Below are positions 1 through 7,471 of a stretch of 64,000 nt of DNA, piece after piece (the stretch's first letter is position 1; every line of letters starts with the position of its first letter). The translations under genes and the position numbers were made by a program. Source of the DNA: Streptomyces sp. NBC_00287. Its GTDB lineage: Bacteria; Actinomycetota; Actinomycetes; Streptomycetales; Streptomycetaceae. Where the stretch lies: NCBI RefSeq assembly GCF_036173105.1, contig NZ_CP108053.1:4464001-4528000 (forward strand), read 5' to 3'. A model generated the notes under the pieces. It did no database searches. It saw only the letters and a program-made list of their open reading frames with translations, and had not been told where the DNA came from.

Positions 1-1031
1 CGGCCGCCGATGTGGAACCACACCGCCTCGTCGTACCGGTGGGCGAACTGGAAGATGCCGGCCCCTCGGCCGAGGCTGATGCACTGGCCCGCGAAGGCCG
101 TGTTGAGGGTCGAGGGCTGCTCCCCCGCGATCCGGCTGAGCACGGTGTCCGCGGCCCGCGCCCCGAGCGGCATCGCGGCCTGGCAGCTCATCCGCAGCGG
201 CAGGTCCGACGGGGCCGCGGAGTCGCCGGCCGCGACGATGCGTACGTCGTCCACGCTGGTCAGCGTCTCGTCGGTGAGCAGGCGGCCCACGGCGTCGGTG
301 CTCAGCCCGCTGCGCGCGGCCAGATCCGGTACCCCGAACCCGGCGGTCCAGATGGTCACGGCACTCGGCACCGCACGGCCGTCGTCCAGCCGTACGGCCT
401 CCCGCGTCACGGCGGTCGCCCTGCTGCCGGGCCCGTCCAGGACGGTCACCCCGAGCTCGGCCATCCGCCGGTCGACGGAACGCCGCCCACGTGCGTGCAG
501 ATACGGCCCGAGCTCCCCACCGCACACGAGCGTGACGGCACGCCCCTCCTCCGCCAGCTCGGCGGCGACCTCGATCCCGAGCGGCCCGGCGCCGACGACG
601 GTGACCGGGGCGGAGGTGGGGGTGTCGTACAGAACGGCCCGGAGCCGCTCCGCCTCCTCGAAGGTGGCGACGGGGTGGGCGAACTCGTCGGCACCGGGGA
701 CGCCGGACCGGGCGCTGCCGCTACCGACGGCATAGACGAGATAGTCGTACGAGAGGGTGCCCCCGGAAGCCAGGACCACCCCCCGCCCGGCGGCATCGAT
801 ACGGCTCACCGAGTCGACGACCAGCCGCACCCCCTCGGCCAGCACCTCCCGGTACTCGACGACGGCGTCATCGGACCCACCCACCAGCTGATGCAGCCGA
901 ACCCGCTCGACGAAGCTCGCCCGCGGATTGACGACGGTCACCCGCACGTCCTCGCACTGCGTGATCCGATTGGCCGCCATCACCCCGGCGTACCCGCCCC
1001 CCACGACGACGACCTCGATGTTCTCAGTCAC
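1..1031 (-). CDS. NAD(P)/FAD-dependent oxidoreductase, NDH-2-like, 3' end outside window
   Basis: Reading from the GTG at 1031, the protein opens with a beta-strand and the dinucleotide-binding motif VVGGGYAGVMAA, as in type II NADH dehydrogenases and other two-dinucleotide-binding flavoproteins. A second nucleotide site, VTVVGAGPLGIEVAAELAEEG, lies near residue 150, and the FAD-closing segment VRIVAAGDSAA comes later. A GGAGGAGG ribosome site lies 5 nt before the GTG, which decides the start. About 343 codons are visible and the reading frame runs off the window edge without a stop. It probably transfers electrons from NAD(P)H to a quinone or another acceptor, but the substrate cannot be told. 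An ECF41-like promoter lies just upstream, which suggests control by the nearby SigJ-type sigma factor. Confidence 0.85.
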   Translation of the reverse strand, partial: MTENIEVVVVGGGYAGVMAANRITQCEDVRVTVVNPRASFVERVRLHQLVGGSDDAVVEYREVLAEGVRLVVDSVSRIDAAGRGVVLASGGTLSYDYLVYAVGSGSARSGVPGADEFAHPVATFEEAERLRAVLYDTPTSAPVTVVGAGPLGIEVAAELAEEGRAVTLVCGGELGPYLHARGRRSVDRRMAELGVTVLDGPGSRATAVTREAVRLDDGRAVPSAVTIWTAGFGVPDLAARSGLSTDAVGRLLTDETLTSVDDVRIVAAGDSAAPSDLPLRMSCQAAMPLGARAADTVLSRIAGEQPSTLNTAFAGQCISLGRGAGIFQFAHRYDEAVWFHIGG

Positions 1032-1065
1032 GGTGCCTCCTCCGATTCCAGGGATTCGGCCTTAA

Positions 1066-1092
1066 GACACCGGGCGGGGGGTGGCTGTGACA
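1066..1092 (-). promoter_or_regulatory. candidate ECF41 (SigJ) promoter for the flavin oxidoreductase
   Basis: On the minus strand TGTCACA (1092-1086) is followed after 16 nt by TGTC (1069-1066), about 35 nt before the GTG start. The known ECF41 target is TGTCACA with CGTC at -10. The -35 element is exact and the -10 has one mismatch, and the three bases after TGTCACA (GCC) are the same as in the epimerase-sigJ promoter at 3593-3566. Inference from motif match only. Confidence 0.5.
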
Positions 1093-1096
1093 GGAC

Positions 1097-1110
1097 GTGA
1101 TCCAGATCAC
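1097..1110. promoter_or_regulatory. CRP/FNR-like palindrome GTGA-N6-TCAC
   Basis: GTGATCCAGATCAC has the GTGA-N6-TCAC form of CRP-family sites, and the arms extend to GTGATC/GATCAC. It lies between the divergent flavoprotein and VOC genes, 17 bp before the VOC start, where a bound protein could affect either promoter. No assay supports binding. Confidence 0.4.
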
Positions 1111-1127
1111 TTCAGGACAATGGGGGC

Positions 1128-1553
1128 ATGGATACGGAAGACCAGAACCTGTTGGCCCGGGGGCGCGTCGCGACTCGGCTGCCCGCCCAGGATCTTGCGC
1201 GGGCTCGGCGGTTCTATGCCGAGAAGTTGGGGCTTGAGGCTGTTGATGAGCGGCCCGGGGGGTTGCTCTATCGGTGCGGCGGGACCGAGTTCGCCTTGTT
1301 TGCGTCCAGTGGGGTTTCGCCGGGGACTTTTACGCAGATGGGGTGGCAGGTCGATGACCTCGATGCCGTTGTCGGGGAGCTTCGGCGGCGGGGGGTGGTG
1401 TTCGAGGATGTGGATGTTCCCGGGCTGCGCACCCGGGACGGGATCGCCGATATCGACGGGAACTATCCGAGCAAGGGTGCCTGTGGTGAGCGTGCCGCCT
1501 GGTTTCGGGACAGTGAGGGGAATCTGATCGGGATCGGGGAGCCTGTCGTCTGA
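1128..1553 (+). CDS. VOC family protein (glyoxalase/bleomycin-resistance fold)
   Basis: A 141-aa protein with one pair of beta-alpha-beta-beta-beta modules: RLPAQDLARARRFYAEKLGL at the N-terminus is the typical VOC opening, and WFRDSEGNLIGIGEPV is the typical closing strand carrying the metal-ligand-like glutamate region. Single-module VOC proteins dimerise to form two sites. They act as glyoxalases, dioxygenases, epimerases or antibiotic-binding proteins, and which applies here cannot be told. It stands alone on the plus strand, divergent from the flavin oxidoreductase and convergent with sigJ. The CRP-like palindrome at 1097-1110 is close to its start. Confidence 0.85.
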   Translation: MDTEDQNLLARGRVATRLPAQDLARARRFYAEKLGLEAVDERPGGLLYRCGGTEFALFASSGVSPGTFTQMGWQVDDLDAVVGELRRRGVVFEDVDVPGLRTRDGIADIDGNYPSKGACGERAAWFRDSEGNLIGIGEPVV

Positions 1554-1584
1554 GCCGGGCCCGGCTCTCAGGACGGCCCGGCTC

Positions 1585-2514
1585 TCAGGACTCCGTCTCC
1601 GACCTGCGCGCCCTGTTCGCCTCCCGCAGCACCGCCCATGCGTCCGCCACCGGGCCCACATGGGTCAGCTTCTCCGGGTTGATCACCGAGCGGATCGTCT
1701 GGACGCGGCCGTCCGCGATGTCGATCGCCATGATGTTGATGACCTTGCCGTCCCGGTCGCGGAAGATCACGCCCGGCTGGCCGTTCACCTCGTGCCGTTC
1801 GGCCTGGATGCCGATCAGGCCGAACGGCTGCGCCAGCCCGACCAGCAGCCGGGACACGTTCTCGGCGCCCACGATGGCCCTGGCCCACTGCGGAGCCTTG
1901 CCGCCGCCGTCGCCGACCATCTGGACGTCCCCGGCGAGCAGCTCCCGCAGTCCGTCCACGTCCCCCTCCCGGAACGCCTCGAAGAACCGCTCGGCCAGCT
2001 CGTCCCGCTCCTTGCGGTCCGCCTCGAACCTCGGCCGCCCCTCGTCCATGTGCCGCCGCGCCCGTACCGCCAGCTGGCGGCAGGCCGACTCCGAGCGGTC
2101 CACCGCCGACGCGATCTCCGGGAAACCGAACCCGAACACCTCGCGCAGCACGAACACCGCCCGCTCCAACGGCGTCAGCCGCTCCAGCAGGACCAGCGCC
2201 GCCATCGACAAGGAGTCCGCCAGCTCCGCCGACCGCTCCGGGTCCTCGTAGGGGTCGTTCAGCAGTGGCTCGGGGAACCACGGGCCGACGTACGCCTCCC
2301 TGCGCACCCGTGCCGAACGCAGGACGTCGATGGAGATCCGGGTGACCACGGCCGACAGATACGCCTTCGTGGACACCGGCCGTGTCTCCACCGCCTCCCA
2401 GCGCAGCCAGGCCTCCTGCACCGCGTCCTCCGCCTCACTGACGCTGCCGAGAATCCGGTAGGCGATGGCGAACAGCAGCGTCCGCAGCTCCTCGAACTCC
2501 TCTGTACGGGTCAC
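1585..2514 (-). CDS. sigJ: RNA polymerase sigma factor SigJ, ECF41 family
   Basis: A 309-aa sigma factor with sigma-2 (about residues 5-70), sigma-4 (about 105-155) and a C-terminal SnoaL-like extension (about 170-300), much longer than a plain ECF factor. The ECF41 signatures are all present: a linker of the WLPEPL type (PWFPEPL, 78-84), DGGGK at 202-206 and NPEKL at 279-283 (NPDKL type). In this family the extension replaces a separate anti-sigma factor and tunes activity. The usual partner gene is a carboxymuconolactone decarboxylase, oxidoreductase or epimerase, and here an epimerase lies directly upstream on the same strand, 82 bp away. The promoter before the epimerase matches the ECF41 consensus, so autoregulation of the pair is likely. 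The physiological signal is unknown. Confidence 0.92.
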   Translation of the reverse strand: MTRTEEFEELRTLLFAIAYRILGSVSEAEDAVQEAWLRWEAVETRPVSTKAYLSAVVTRISIDVLRSARVRREAYVGPWFPEPLLNDPYEDPERSAELADSLSMAALVLLERLTPLERAVFVLREVFGFGFPEIASAVDRSESACRQLAVRARRHMDEGRPRFEADRKERDELAERFFEAFREGDVDGLRELLAGDVQMVGDGGGKAPQWARAIVGAENVSRLLVGLAQPFGLIGIQAERHEVNGQPGVIFRDRDGKVINIMAIDIADGRVQTIRSVINPEKLTHVGPVADAWAVLREANRARRSETES

Positions 2515-2596
2515 GCCGAGAACTCCTCACATCGCCTCACGCCAACTCCGCCAGAAGTATGCGGCGCCATGCCATCCCCTCCCGAGGCAACCGGCC

Positions 2597-3517
2597 TCAC
2601 GCCAGCTCCTCCCTGAACCCCTCCCGCCAGGACGGATACCGCAGCTTCCACCCCAGCTCCCGTTTCGCCTTGGCGTTGGAGAACGCGCGGCCCTCCGTCA
2701 TCATCACCACGGCGACGTCCCCGGCCAGCAGTCGCGCCAGCCATACCGGTACCCGCATCGGCGGCTTCGCGCCCGCGCACGCGGCCAGGTGGGGCAGCCA
2801 CTGGGCCGCCGGGGCGGGTTCGTCGTCGACGATGCCGTACACGCCCGTCGCCCGCTGCTCAACGGCCAGCACCGTCGCGCTCGCCGCGTCGTCGAGGTGG
2901 ATCCAGGAGCAGTACCCGGTGCCCCGCCCGACCAGCGGGAACTGCCGTTTCCGGATGAGCGCCACCTGGTCGTCGGTCGCGCCGGCGCCGTAGAACGCGC
3001 CGTACCGCAAAGCCGCGCCGCCCGCCTTCACGACCGCCTCCTCCAGATGTCGGACCGCCGCCATGACCGGCTCGGCCGGGGTGCCCGTGAGCGGGTCGAC
3101 CGGGTCGTCCTCGGTCTTGATCCAGCCGCCCTCGCGAATGCCGTTCCAGGCGCCGTAGCTCTGCGCGACGACATACGGGACTCCGGTCGCCTCGGCGGCG
3201 GCCAGCAGATGGTCCGTTCCCTCGGTGCGCAGCCGGTTGGTGGTGGCGAACCAGCGGTCCATGTGCTTGATGTCGGTCTTCCCGGAGATCGCGGTCATCT
3301 GGTGCACGATCACGTCCGGCCGAGCCGTACCCACGGCCTCACCGACCGACATCGCGTCGAGCCCGTCCATCACCACGCCCCGCGCGCCCAGCCCCTCCAG
3401 CACACCCAGCTTGGCCGCGTCGGTCGTCGTGGCCGTCACCTCATGCCCCCGCGCCACCAGCTGCGGTACCAGCCGCCGCCCCAGCATCCCGGCCCCGCCT
3501 GCCACGAACACCCGCAT
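2597..3517 (-). CDS. NAD-dependent epimerase/dehydratase, SigJ partner
   Basis: An atypical short-chain dehydrogenase of 306 aa. It starts MRVFVAGGAGMLGRRLVPQL, which is the Rossmann GxxGxxG motif, so the internal ATG at 3517 is preferred over an upstream in-frame start that would add 14 unmatched residues. A QSYGAWNG segment near residue 145 is where the catalytic Tyr usually lies, but the YxxxK motif is not clear. The family acts on nucleotide sugars or other small ketones and alcohols with NAD(P), so the substrate remains open. It lies immediately upstream of sigJ and is probably cotranscribed from the promoter at 3566-3593, as is typical for ECF41 loci. Confidence 0.85.
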   Translation of the reverse strand: MRVFVAGGAGMLGRRLVPQLVARGHEVTATTTDAAKLGVLEGLGARGVVMDGLDAMSVGEAVGTARPDVIVHQMTAISGKTDIKHMDRWFATTNRLRTEGTDHLLAAAEATGVPYVVAQSYGAWNGIREGGWIKTEDDPVDPLTGTPAEPVMAAVRHLEEAVVKAGGAALRYGAFYGAGATDDQVALIRKRQFPLVGRGTGYCSWIHLDDAASATVLAVEQRATGVYGIVDDEPAPAAQWLPHLAACAGAKPPMRVPVWLARLLAGDVAVVMMTEGRAFSNAKAKRELGWKLRYPSWREGFREELA

Positions 3518-3565
3518 GACCCTCACCTTCCCGTTCCCGCGAGGCGAACCGCCTCTCATCCCTGG

Positions 3566-3593
3566 GACGAGACAGCCCCACCCGGCTGTGACA
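3566..3593 (-). promoter_or_regulatory. ECF41-type promoter of the epimerase-sigJ operon
   Basis: On the minus strand TGTCACA (3593-3587) and CGTC (3569-3566) are separated by 17 nt. Both elements match the published ECF41 target consensus exactly. The -10 is about 49 nt before the epimerase ATG. This fits autoregulation by the downstream sigJ gene. The element was found by reading, and no transcription start is known. Confidence 0.72.
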
Positions 3594-3605
3594 TGCCCCG
3601 GGGCA

Positions 3606-3625
3606 TACCCACTTTTTTGTGGGTA
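3606..3625. promoter_or_regulatory. inverted repeat TACCCAC-T6-GTGGGTA
   Basis: Perfect 7-bp arms flank a run of six T residues, between the stop of the HxlR gene and the ECF41-type promoter of the epimerase. It could be an operator for an HxlR-type dimer or a small hairpin ending the HxlR transcript. The T run sits in the loop and not after the stem, so a classical terminator is less likely. Confidence 0.4.
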
Positions 3626-3667
3626 CTTGGCACGACTCCCCGTACCCGCGAGGCTGAACCCAGGTGA

Positions 3668-4009
3668 TCAGGAAGCCGCCAGCCGCTCCAGCCGGCGGTG
3701 ACCCCAGTCGGAGAGGGGGCCGAGGAGTTCGGAGAGTTCACGGCCGAAGCCGGTCAGGGAGTAGACCGTTTTCGGCGGGAGTACGTCATGCGCCTCCCGG
3801 TGCACCAGACCGTCCTCCACCATCTCGCGCAACGCCTGCGTCAGCACCTTCTCGCTGAGCCCCGGCAGTCTGCGCCGCAGCTCGCCGGGTCGCATCGGGC
3901 CCGATTCGAGCAGCCACAGCACGCTCGTCTTCCACTTGCCGTCGATCACCGCGATGGCGGCGGTCACTCCGCAGACGTTCGGATCCTGAGCACGGCTGCG
4001 CGTCATCAT
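3668..4009 (-). CDS. HxlR family winged-helix regulator
   Basis: A 113-aa MarR-like regulator with the hallmarks of HxlR/DUF24 proteins: an N-terminal cysteine (Cys13 in NVCGV), the helix IDGKWKTSVLWLL, the recognition region RRRLPGLSEKVLTQALREM, and the wing ending in PPKTVYSLTGFG. Many members sense electrophiles or oxidants through the N-terminal cysteine. It is divergent from the imine-reductase-like gene with only 38 bp between the starts, so it most likely controls that gene and itself. The inducer is unknown. Confidence 0.9.
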   Translation of the reverse strand: MMTRSRAQDPNVCGVTAAIAVIDGKWKTSVLWLLESGPMRPGELRRRLPGLSEKVLTQALREMVEDGLVHREAHDVLPPKTVYSLTGFGRELSELLGPLSDWGHRRLERLAAS

Positions 4010-4047
4010 CGCCCCTTTTGTTACACATACTCACGTTTGGGAGAAGC

Positions 4048-4941
4048 ATGTCCACGTACGACGACCAGTCTGCCGTCACCGTCCTCGGCCTCGGCCCGAT
4101 GGGCCGCGCACTGGCCGGAGCCTTTCTGGACGCCGGTGTACGAACCACGGTCTGGAACCGCACGCCGGGACGGGACGGCGATCTGGTCGCCCGCGGGGCC
4201 GTATCCGCCGCCACGGCCGCCGAAGCCGTCGCCGCGAGCCCGCTGACCGTCGTCTGCGTCGTGAACTACGACGCCTCCGACGCGATCCTGCGCCAGGACG
4301 ATGTCACCGACGCCCTCAAGTCCCGGACGGTCGTCAACCTCACGGCCGATACACCCGACCGCGCCCGGGACACGTCCGTATGGGCCGCCGCGCACGGCAT
4401 CGCCTATCTGGACGGCGCGATCATGACCCCGACGCCGAGCATCGGGACACCGGACGCGGTCTTCATCCTCAGCGGCCCGAAGGACCTCTACGACCGCCAC
4501 CACCCCGTTCTCGCCTCCCTCGGCGGCACCCACACCCACCTCGGCGAGGACATCGGCCGGGCCGCCGCCTACGACATCGCCCTGCTCGACATCTTCTGGA
4601 CGGCGATGGCCGGCTACGCGCACGCCCTCGCGGTGGCCCGCGCCGAGAACGTCACCGCCCGTGAGCTGGCCCCCTTCGCGCAGGGCATCGCCACGATCCT
4701 GCCGCCGCTGTTCACGGAGTTCGCCGGGGACGTCGACGACGCCACCTACTCCGGCGACCTGAACCCGATCACCTCGGCCGCCTCCTCCATGTCCCACATC
4801 GTCCACGCGGCCGAGTCCCACGGCATCGACGCCGGCCTGATGCGGATCGTCGAGGGCCTCACCCGCCGAGTCATCGCCGAGGGCCACGGCACAGACGGCT
4901 TCGTCCGAGTCACCGACCTCCTGAGCCGACACGCTCGCTGA
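4048..4941 (+). CDS. imine-reductase-like NAD(P)-binding oxidoreductase
   Basis: A 297-aa protein of the beta-hydroxyacid dehydrogenase/imine reductase superfamily. The N-terminal Rossmann domain shows VTVLGLGPMGRALAGAFLDAG and the NADPH-type segment WNRTPGRD. The C-terminal helical domain has the long interdomain helix AAYDIALLDIFWTAMAGYAHALA, characteristic of imine reductases and reductive aminases. The start MSTYDD is preferred over an in-frame start 30 nt upstream, which would run into the regulatory gap. It is divergent from the HxlR gene and overlaps the tail of the convergent HAD-like gene by 32 bp. The native substrate is unknown; cyclic imines are possible. Confidence 0.85.
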   Translation: MSTYDDQSAVTVLGLGPMGRALAGAFLDAGVRTTVWNRTPGRDGDLVARGAVSAATAAEAVAASPLTVVCVVNYDASDAILRQDDVTDALKSRTVVNLTADTPDRARDTSVWAAAHGIAYLDGAIMTPTPSIGTPDAVFILSGPKDLYDRHHPVLASLGGTHTHLGEDIGRAAAYDIALLDIFWTAMAGYAHALAVARAENVTARELAPFAQGIATILPPLFTEFAGDVDDATYSGDLNPITSAASSMSHIVHAAESHGIDAGLMRIVEGLTRRVIAEGHGTDGFVRVTDLLSRHAR

Positions 4942-5404
4942 TCCATCGCTCCAGCACGACAAAGTCCGCGTCGGTCAGCCCCGCCCGGTGATCGACGCGG
5001 TGGAGCAGCGCGGGCGCGGGGTAATGCTCGGCGGCCCAGGCCCGGTCGGCCTCCCCGATCTCGTCGTCGACCCAGACGAAGGGCCGCCCGTCCGCCCATT
5101 CCATCAGCGGCCGGGTCTTCCAGTGCAGGACGGGCGGATGGCCTTCGTCGTCCGGCCAGCCCACCAGTGGCAACGGGGGCAGTCCGAGCCAGGGCGCGAT
5201 ACAGGTGTTCGCGTCCTCCATCCAGGTCGTGGCCCACACGAGCACACAGCCGAGGCCCGCGAGACGCGGCCCGAGCTCCGGGTCGACGCGGGTGAGGAGG
5301 GGGTGCGCGAGGGGAGTCCCCGGGAGCGGCGGGTCGTACTCCGGATACGGCCCCGGGCCCCCGAAGGGGATCAACGTCCCGTCGACATCAAGGAAGAGAA
5401 GCAT
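4910..5404 (-). CDS. HAD-fold hydrolase-like protein
   Basis: A 164-aa protein beginning MLLFLDVDGTLIPFGG, with the DxDGT motif I of HAD phosphatases directly at the N-terminus, which fixes the start at 5404. A later WVDDEIGEAD segment resembles HAD motif IV (DD/DE). The rest is rich in Trp and Pro and resembles actinobacterial HAD-domain proteins of unknown substrate. It lies 16 bp after the end of the HelD-like gene on the same strand and is probably cotranscribed. Its 3' end overlaps the convergent imine-reductase-like gene. Confidence 0.8.
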   Translation of the reverse strand: MLLFLDVDGTLIPFGGPGPYPEYDPPLPGTPLAHPLLTRVDPELGPRLAGLGCVLVWATTWMEDANTCIAPWLGLPPLPLVGWPDDEGHPPVLHWKTRPLMEWADGRPFVWVDDEIGEADRAWAAEHYPAPALLHRVDHRAGLTDADFVVLERWISERVGSGGR

Positions 5405-5420
5405 CACCACCCAGCATCCC

Positions 5421-7430
5421 TCAGAACGGCAACCCCCTCGCATGCACCACCTCAAGCCGTGACACCGCCCGCGTCAGTGCCACATACAGCCGGTGCAGGC
5501 CCCGTTGCTCCGACTCCGCGATCGTCCTCGGCTCGACGACGACCACATGGTCGTACTCGAGGCCCTTGACCGCGCTCGCCGCGATCACCGTCACGCGCGG
5601 GGTCGACAGCCCGGCGTCCGTGAGGGACTCGCGGAGCGCGGTTACGTCGGAATCGGCGGCGATGACTCCGATGGCGCCTTCCCACGCGAGCGCCTCTCGT
5701 ACGGCTGTCACCACCGCCTCGGGAATCTCGGCCGCCCGTGCCTCGCGCAGGGTCAACTCTCCGTCCCTGCGCAGGGAACGGGCCGCCGGGACGTCCACGT
5801 CGAGGTGGGTCAGGAGGCGGTTCGCCAGGTCCGCGACCGCTGCCGGCATACGGAAACCCGTGGTCAGGGGGACCAGGGTCGCGTCCGGCTTGCCCAGGTG
5901 GCCGAGAAGGGCGTCCCACGACCGCGCCGCCCAGGGTGTCGTCCCCTGCGCCAGATCACCCAGCACCGTGAGCGAGCCGAAGGGGGCGCGGCGCGCGATG
6001 GCACGGCACTCCATGGCGGACAGGTCCTGTGCCTCGTCGACGACGATATGGCCGTAGCTCTCCGGATGCTCGATGAGTCCGGCCAGTTCGTCGAGGAGGA
6101 CCAGGTCTGCCGGTGACCAGCGGGCCGACTTCCATGACCGCGGCGGCTTCGCCCACAGCAGCGCCTTCTGCTCGTCTGTGTCGAGGAGACCGTCCGCGGC
6201 TGACGCCAACACCTCCGGTTCCGTGAGGAGTTCGGCGAGCACCTCCTCCGGCCGCACCCGCGGCCACACCGTGTCGACGTACGGCCCGGCACCCCGCGTC
6301 CCCGACATCCGTCGCGCCCAGGCGTTCGGCCGCGGCCCCGCCCGCCGCTCGGCCTGCCGTCGCAAGGCGCCCACGATCCGCGTCCGCACCCGCTCCCGGC
6401 CGACGTCGTACGGCAGCTCCTCGGACCGCACCTCCCGTACGATCCGCGCCAGTTCGCCCTCCCCTACCCGCCAGCGGTACGAGCCGTCCGGCACGACCAG
6501 CGCACCGGCCCCTTCCTCGGCCACCCGTGCGTACAGCGCCCGGCGCAGCACCTCGGCCATCCGGGCGTCGTGCTTGACCGCGGCCGCCCGCTCCTCGTCG
6601 GCGCCCCCGACCGGCCGGCGGGCGATCTCCTCCAGGAGCGTCGACTGACGTACGCCCGTTTCGCCGAGGGCCGGGAGCACCTCGGAGATATAGGCGAGGA
6701 AGGTGCGGTTGGGGCCGAGGATCAGCAGGCCGGAGCGCTGGATGCGCTGGGGGTGGGTGTAGAGGAGGTAGGCCGCCCGGTGCAGGCCCACCGCCGTCTT
6801 GCCGGTGCCGGGGGCGCCCTGGACGCAGACCGAGACCCCGAGGTCCGCCCGGACCAGGTCGTCCTGCTCGGGCTGGATCGTCGCGGCGATGTCCCGCATC
6901 GGCCCGACGCGCGGCCGCTCGATCTCCCGCGTGACGATCTCGCTGACCTGCGACTCACCCCGTACAAGGTGTTCGTCCTCAAGACCGGTGAGGTCGGCCG
7001 ACGCACCCTGGCTGCCCGGCGCCCACCCGAACCGCCGCCGTACGGCCACGCCCTGCGGATCACGCGCACTCGCCTGGTAGAAGGCCCGGGAGACAGGGGC
7101 CCGCCAGTCCACGACCAGCGGAGGCGCGGCCGGATGCTCGGTGATCCGCAAGCGGCCCACGTGATAGCTCTGCCCGGCATGCACTCCGCCGCTGAAGTCC
7201 AACCGCCCGAAGAACAACGGCCCTTCAGGCAGCTCCCGCATCGCCTTCGCCTGACTGCGCAGCCGATATCCGAGTACTTCGGCGTCGGCCCCGGATGCGG
7301 AGACGTCCTCGCCCACGACGACCTGTTCGTCGGCGCCGGCGACCATCGCGTCGAGGGCGGCACGGCAGCGGTTGTGGTGGGCGCGTTCGGTGCGGAGGAG
7401 GTCATGGAGGGCAGGGTCGGGGGCGCTCAT
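5421..7430 (-). CDS. HelD/HelR-like RNA polymerase-recycling ATPase (UvrD-like superfamily 1)
   Basis: A 669-aa superfamily 1 ATPase. The N-terminus has a short helical arm (about residues 5-75). A Q-like motif TIQPEQDDLVR lies near 185, Walker A GAPGTGKTAV at about 205-213, Walker B HIVVDEAQDLS at about 460-470, and the C-terminal motifs GLEYDHVVVVEP and RLYVALTRAV follow. This layout fits HelD-class proteins, which bind RNA polymerase, open its clefts and release stalled complexes. In actinobacteria HelR members confer tolerance to rifamycins, but no rifamycin-associated element was recognised upstream, so a HelR role is not established. The gene is 41 bp downstream of a TetR gene, with a TAACCGAGTTA palindrome in the gap. 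Confidence 0.85.
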   Translation of the reverse strand: MSAPDPALHDLLRTERAHHNRCRAALDAMVAGADEQVVVGEDVSASGADAEVLGYRLRSQAKAMRELPEGPLFFGRLDFSGGVHAGQSYHVGRLRITEHPAAPPLVVDWRAPVSRAFYQASARDPQGVAVRRRFGWAPGSQGASADLTGLEDEHLVRGESQVSEIVTREIERPRVGPMRDIAATIQPEQDDLVRADLGVSVCVQGAPGTGKTAVGLHRAAYLLYTHPQRIQRSGLLILGPNRTFLAYISEVLPALGETGVRQSTLLEEIARRPVGGADEERAAAVKHDARMAEVLRRALYARVAEEGAGALVVPDGSYRWRVGEGELARIVREVRSEELPYDVGRERVRTRIVGALRRQAERRAGPRPNAWARRMSGTRGAGPYVDTVWPRVRPEEVLAELLTEPEVLASAADGLLDTDEQKALLWAKPPRSWKSARWSPADLVLLDELAGLIEHPESYGHIVVDEAQDLSAMECRAIARRAPFGSLTVLGDLAQGTTPWAARSWDALLGHLGKPDATLVPLTTGFRMPAAVADLANRLLTHLDVDVPAARSLRRDGELTLREARAAEIPEAVVTAVREALAWEGAIGVIAADSDVTALRESLTDAGLSTPRVTVIAASAVKGLEYDHVVVVEPRTIAESEQRGLHRLYVALTRAVSRLEVVHARGLPF

Positions 7431-7454
7431 TCCATCGAGCGTACGCGAAAAACG

Positions 7455-7465
7455 TAACCGAGTTA
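7455..7465. promoter_or_regulatory. AT-rich gap with palindrome TAACCGAGTTA before the HelD-like gene
   Basis: TAACCGAGTTA has TAAC/GTTA arms and sits in a short AT-rich stretch (7451-7475), unusual in this GC-rich DNA, between the TetR stop and the HelD-like start. It could be the TetR operator or part of the promoter of the HelD-like gene. This is inference from position and symmetry. Confidence 0.35.
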
Positions 7466-7471
7466 AATTTT

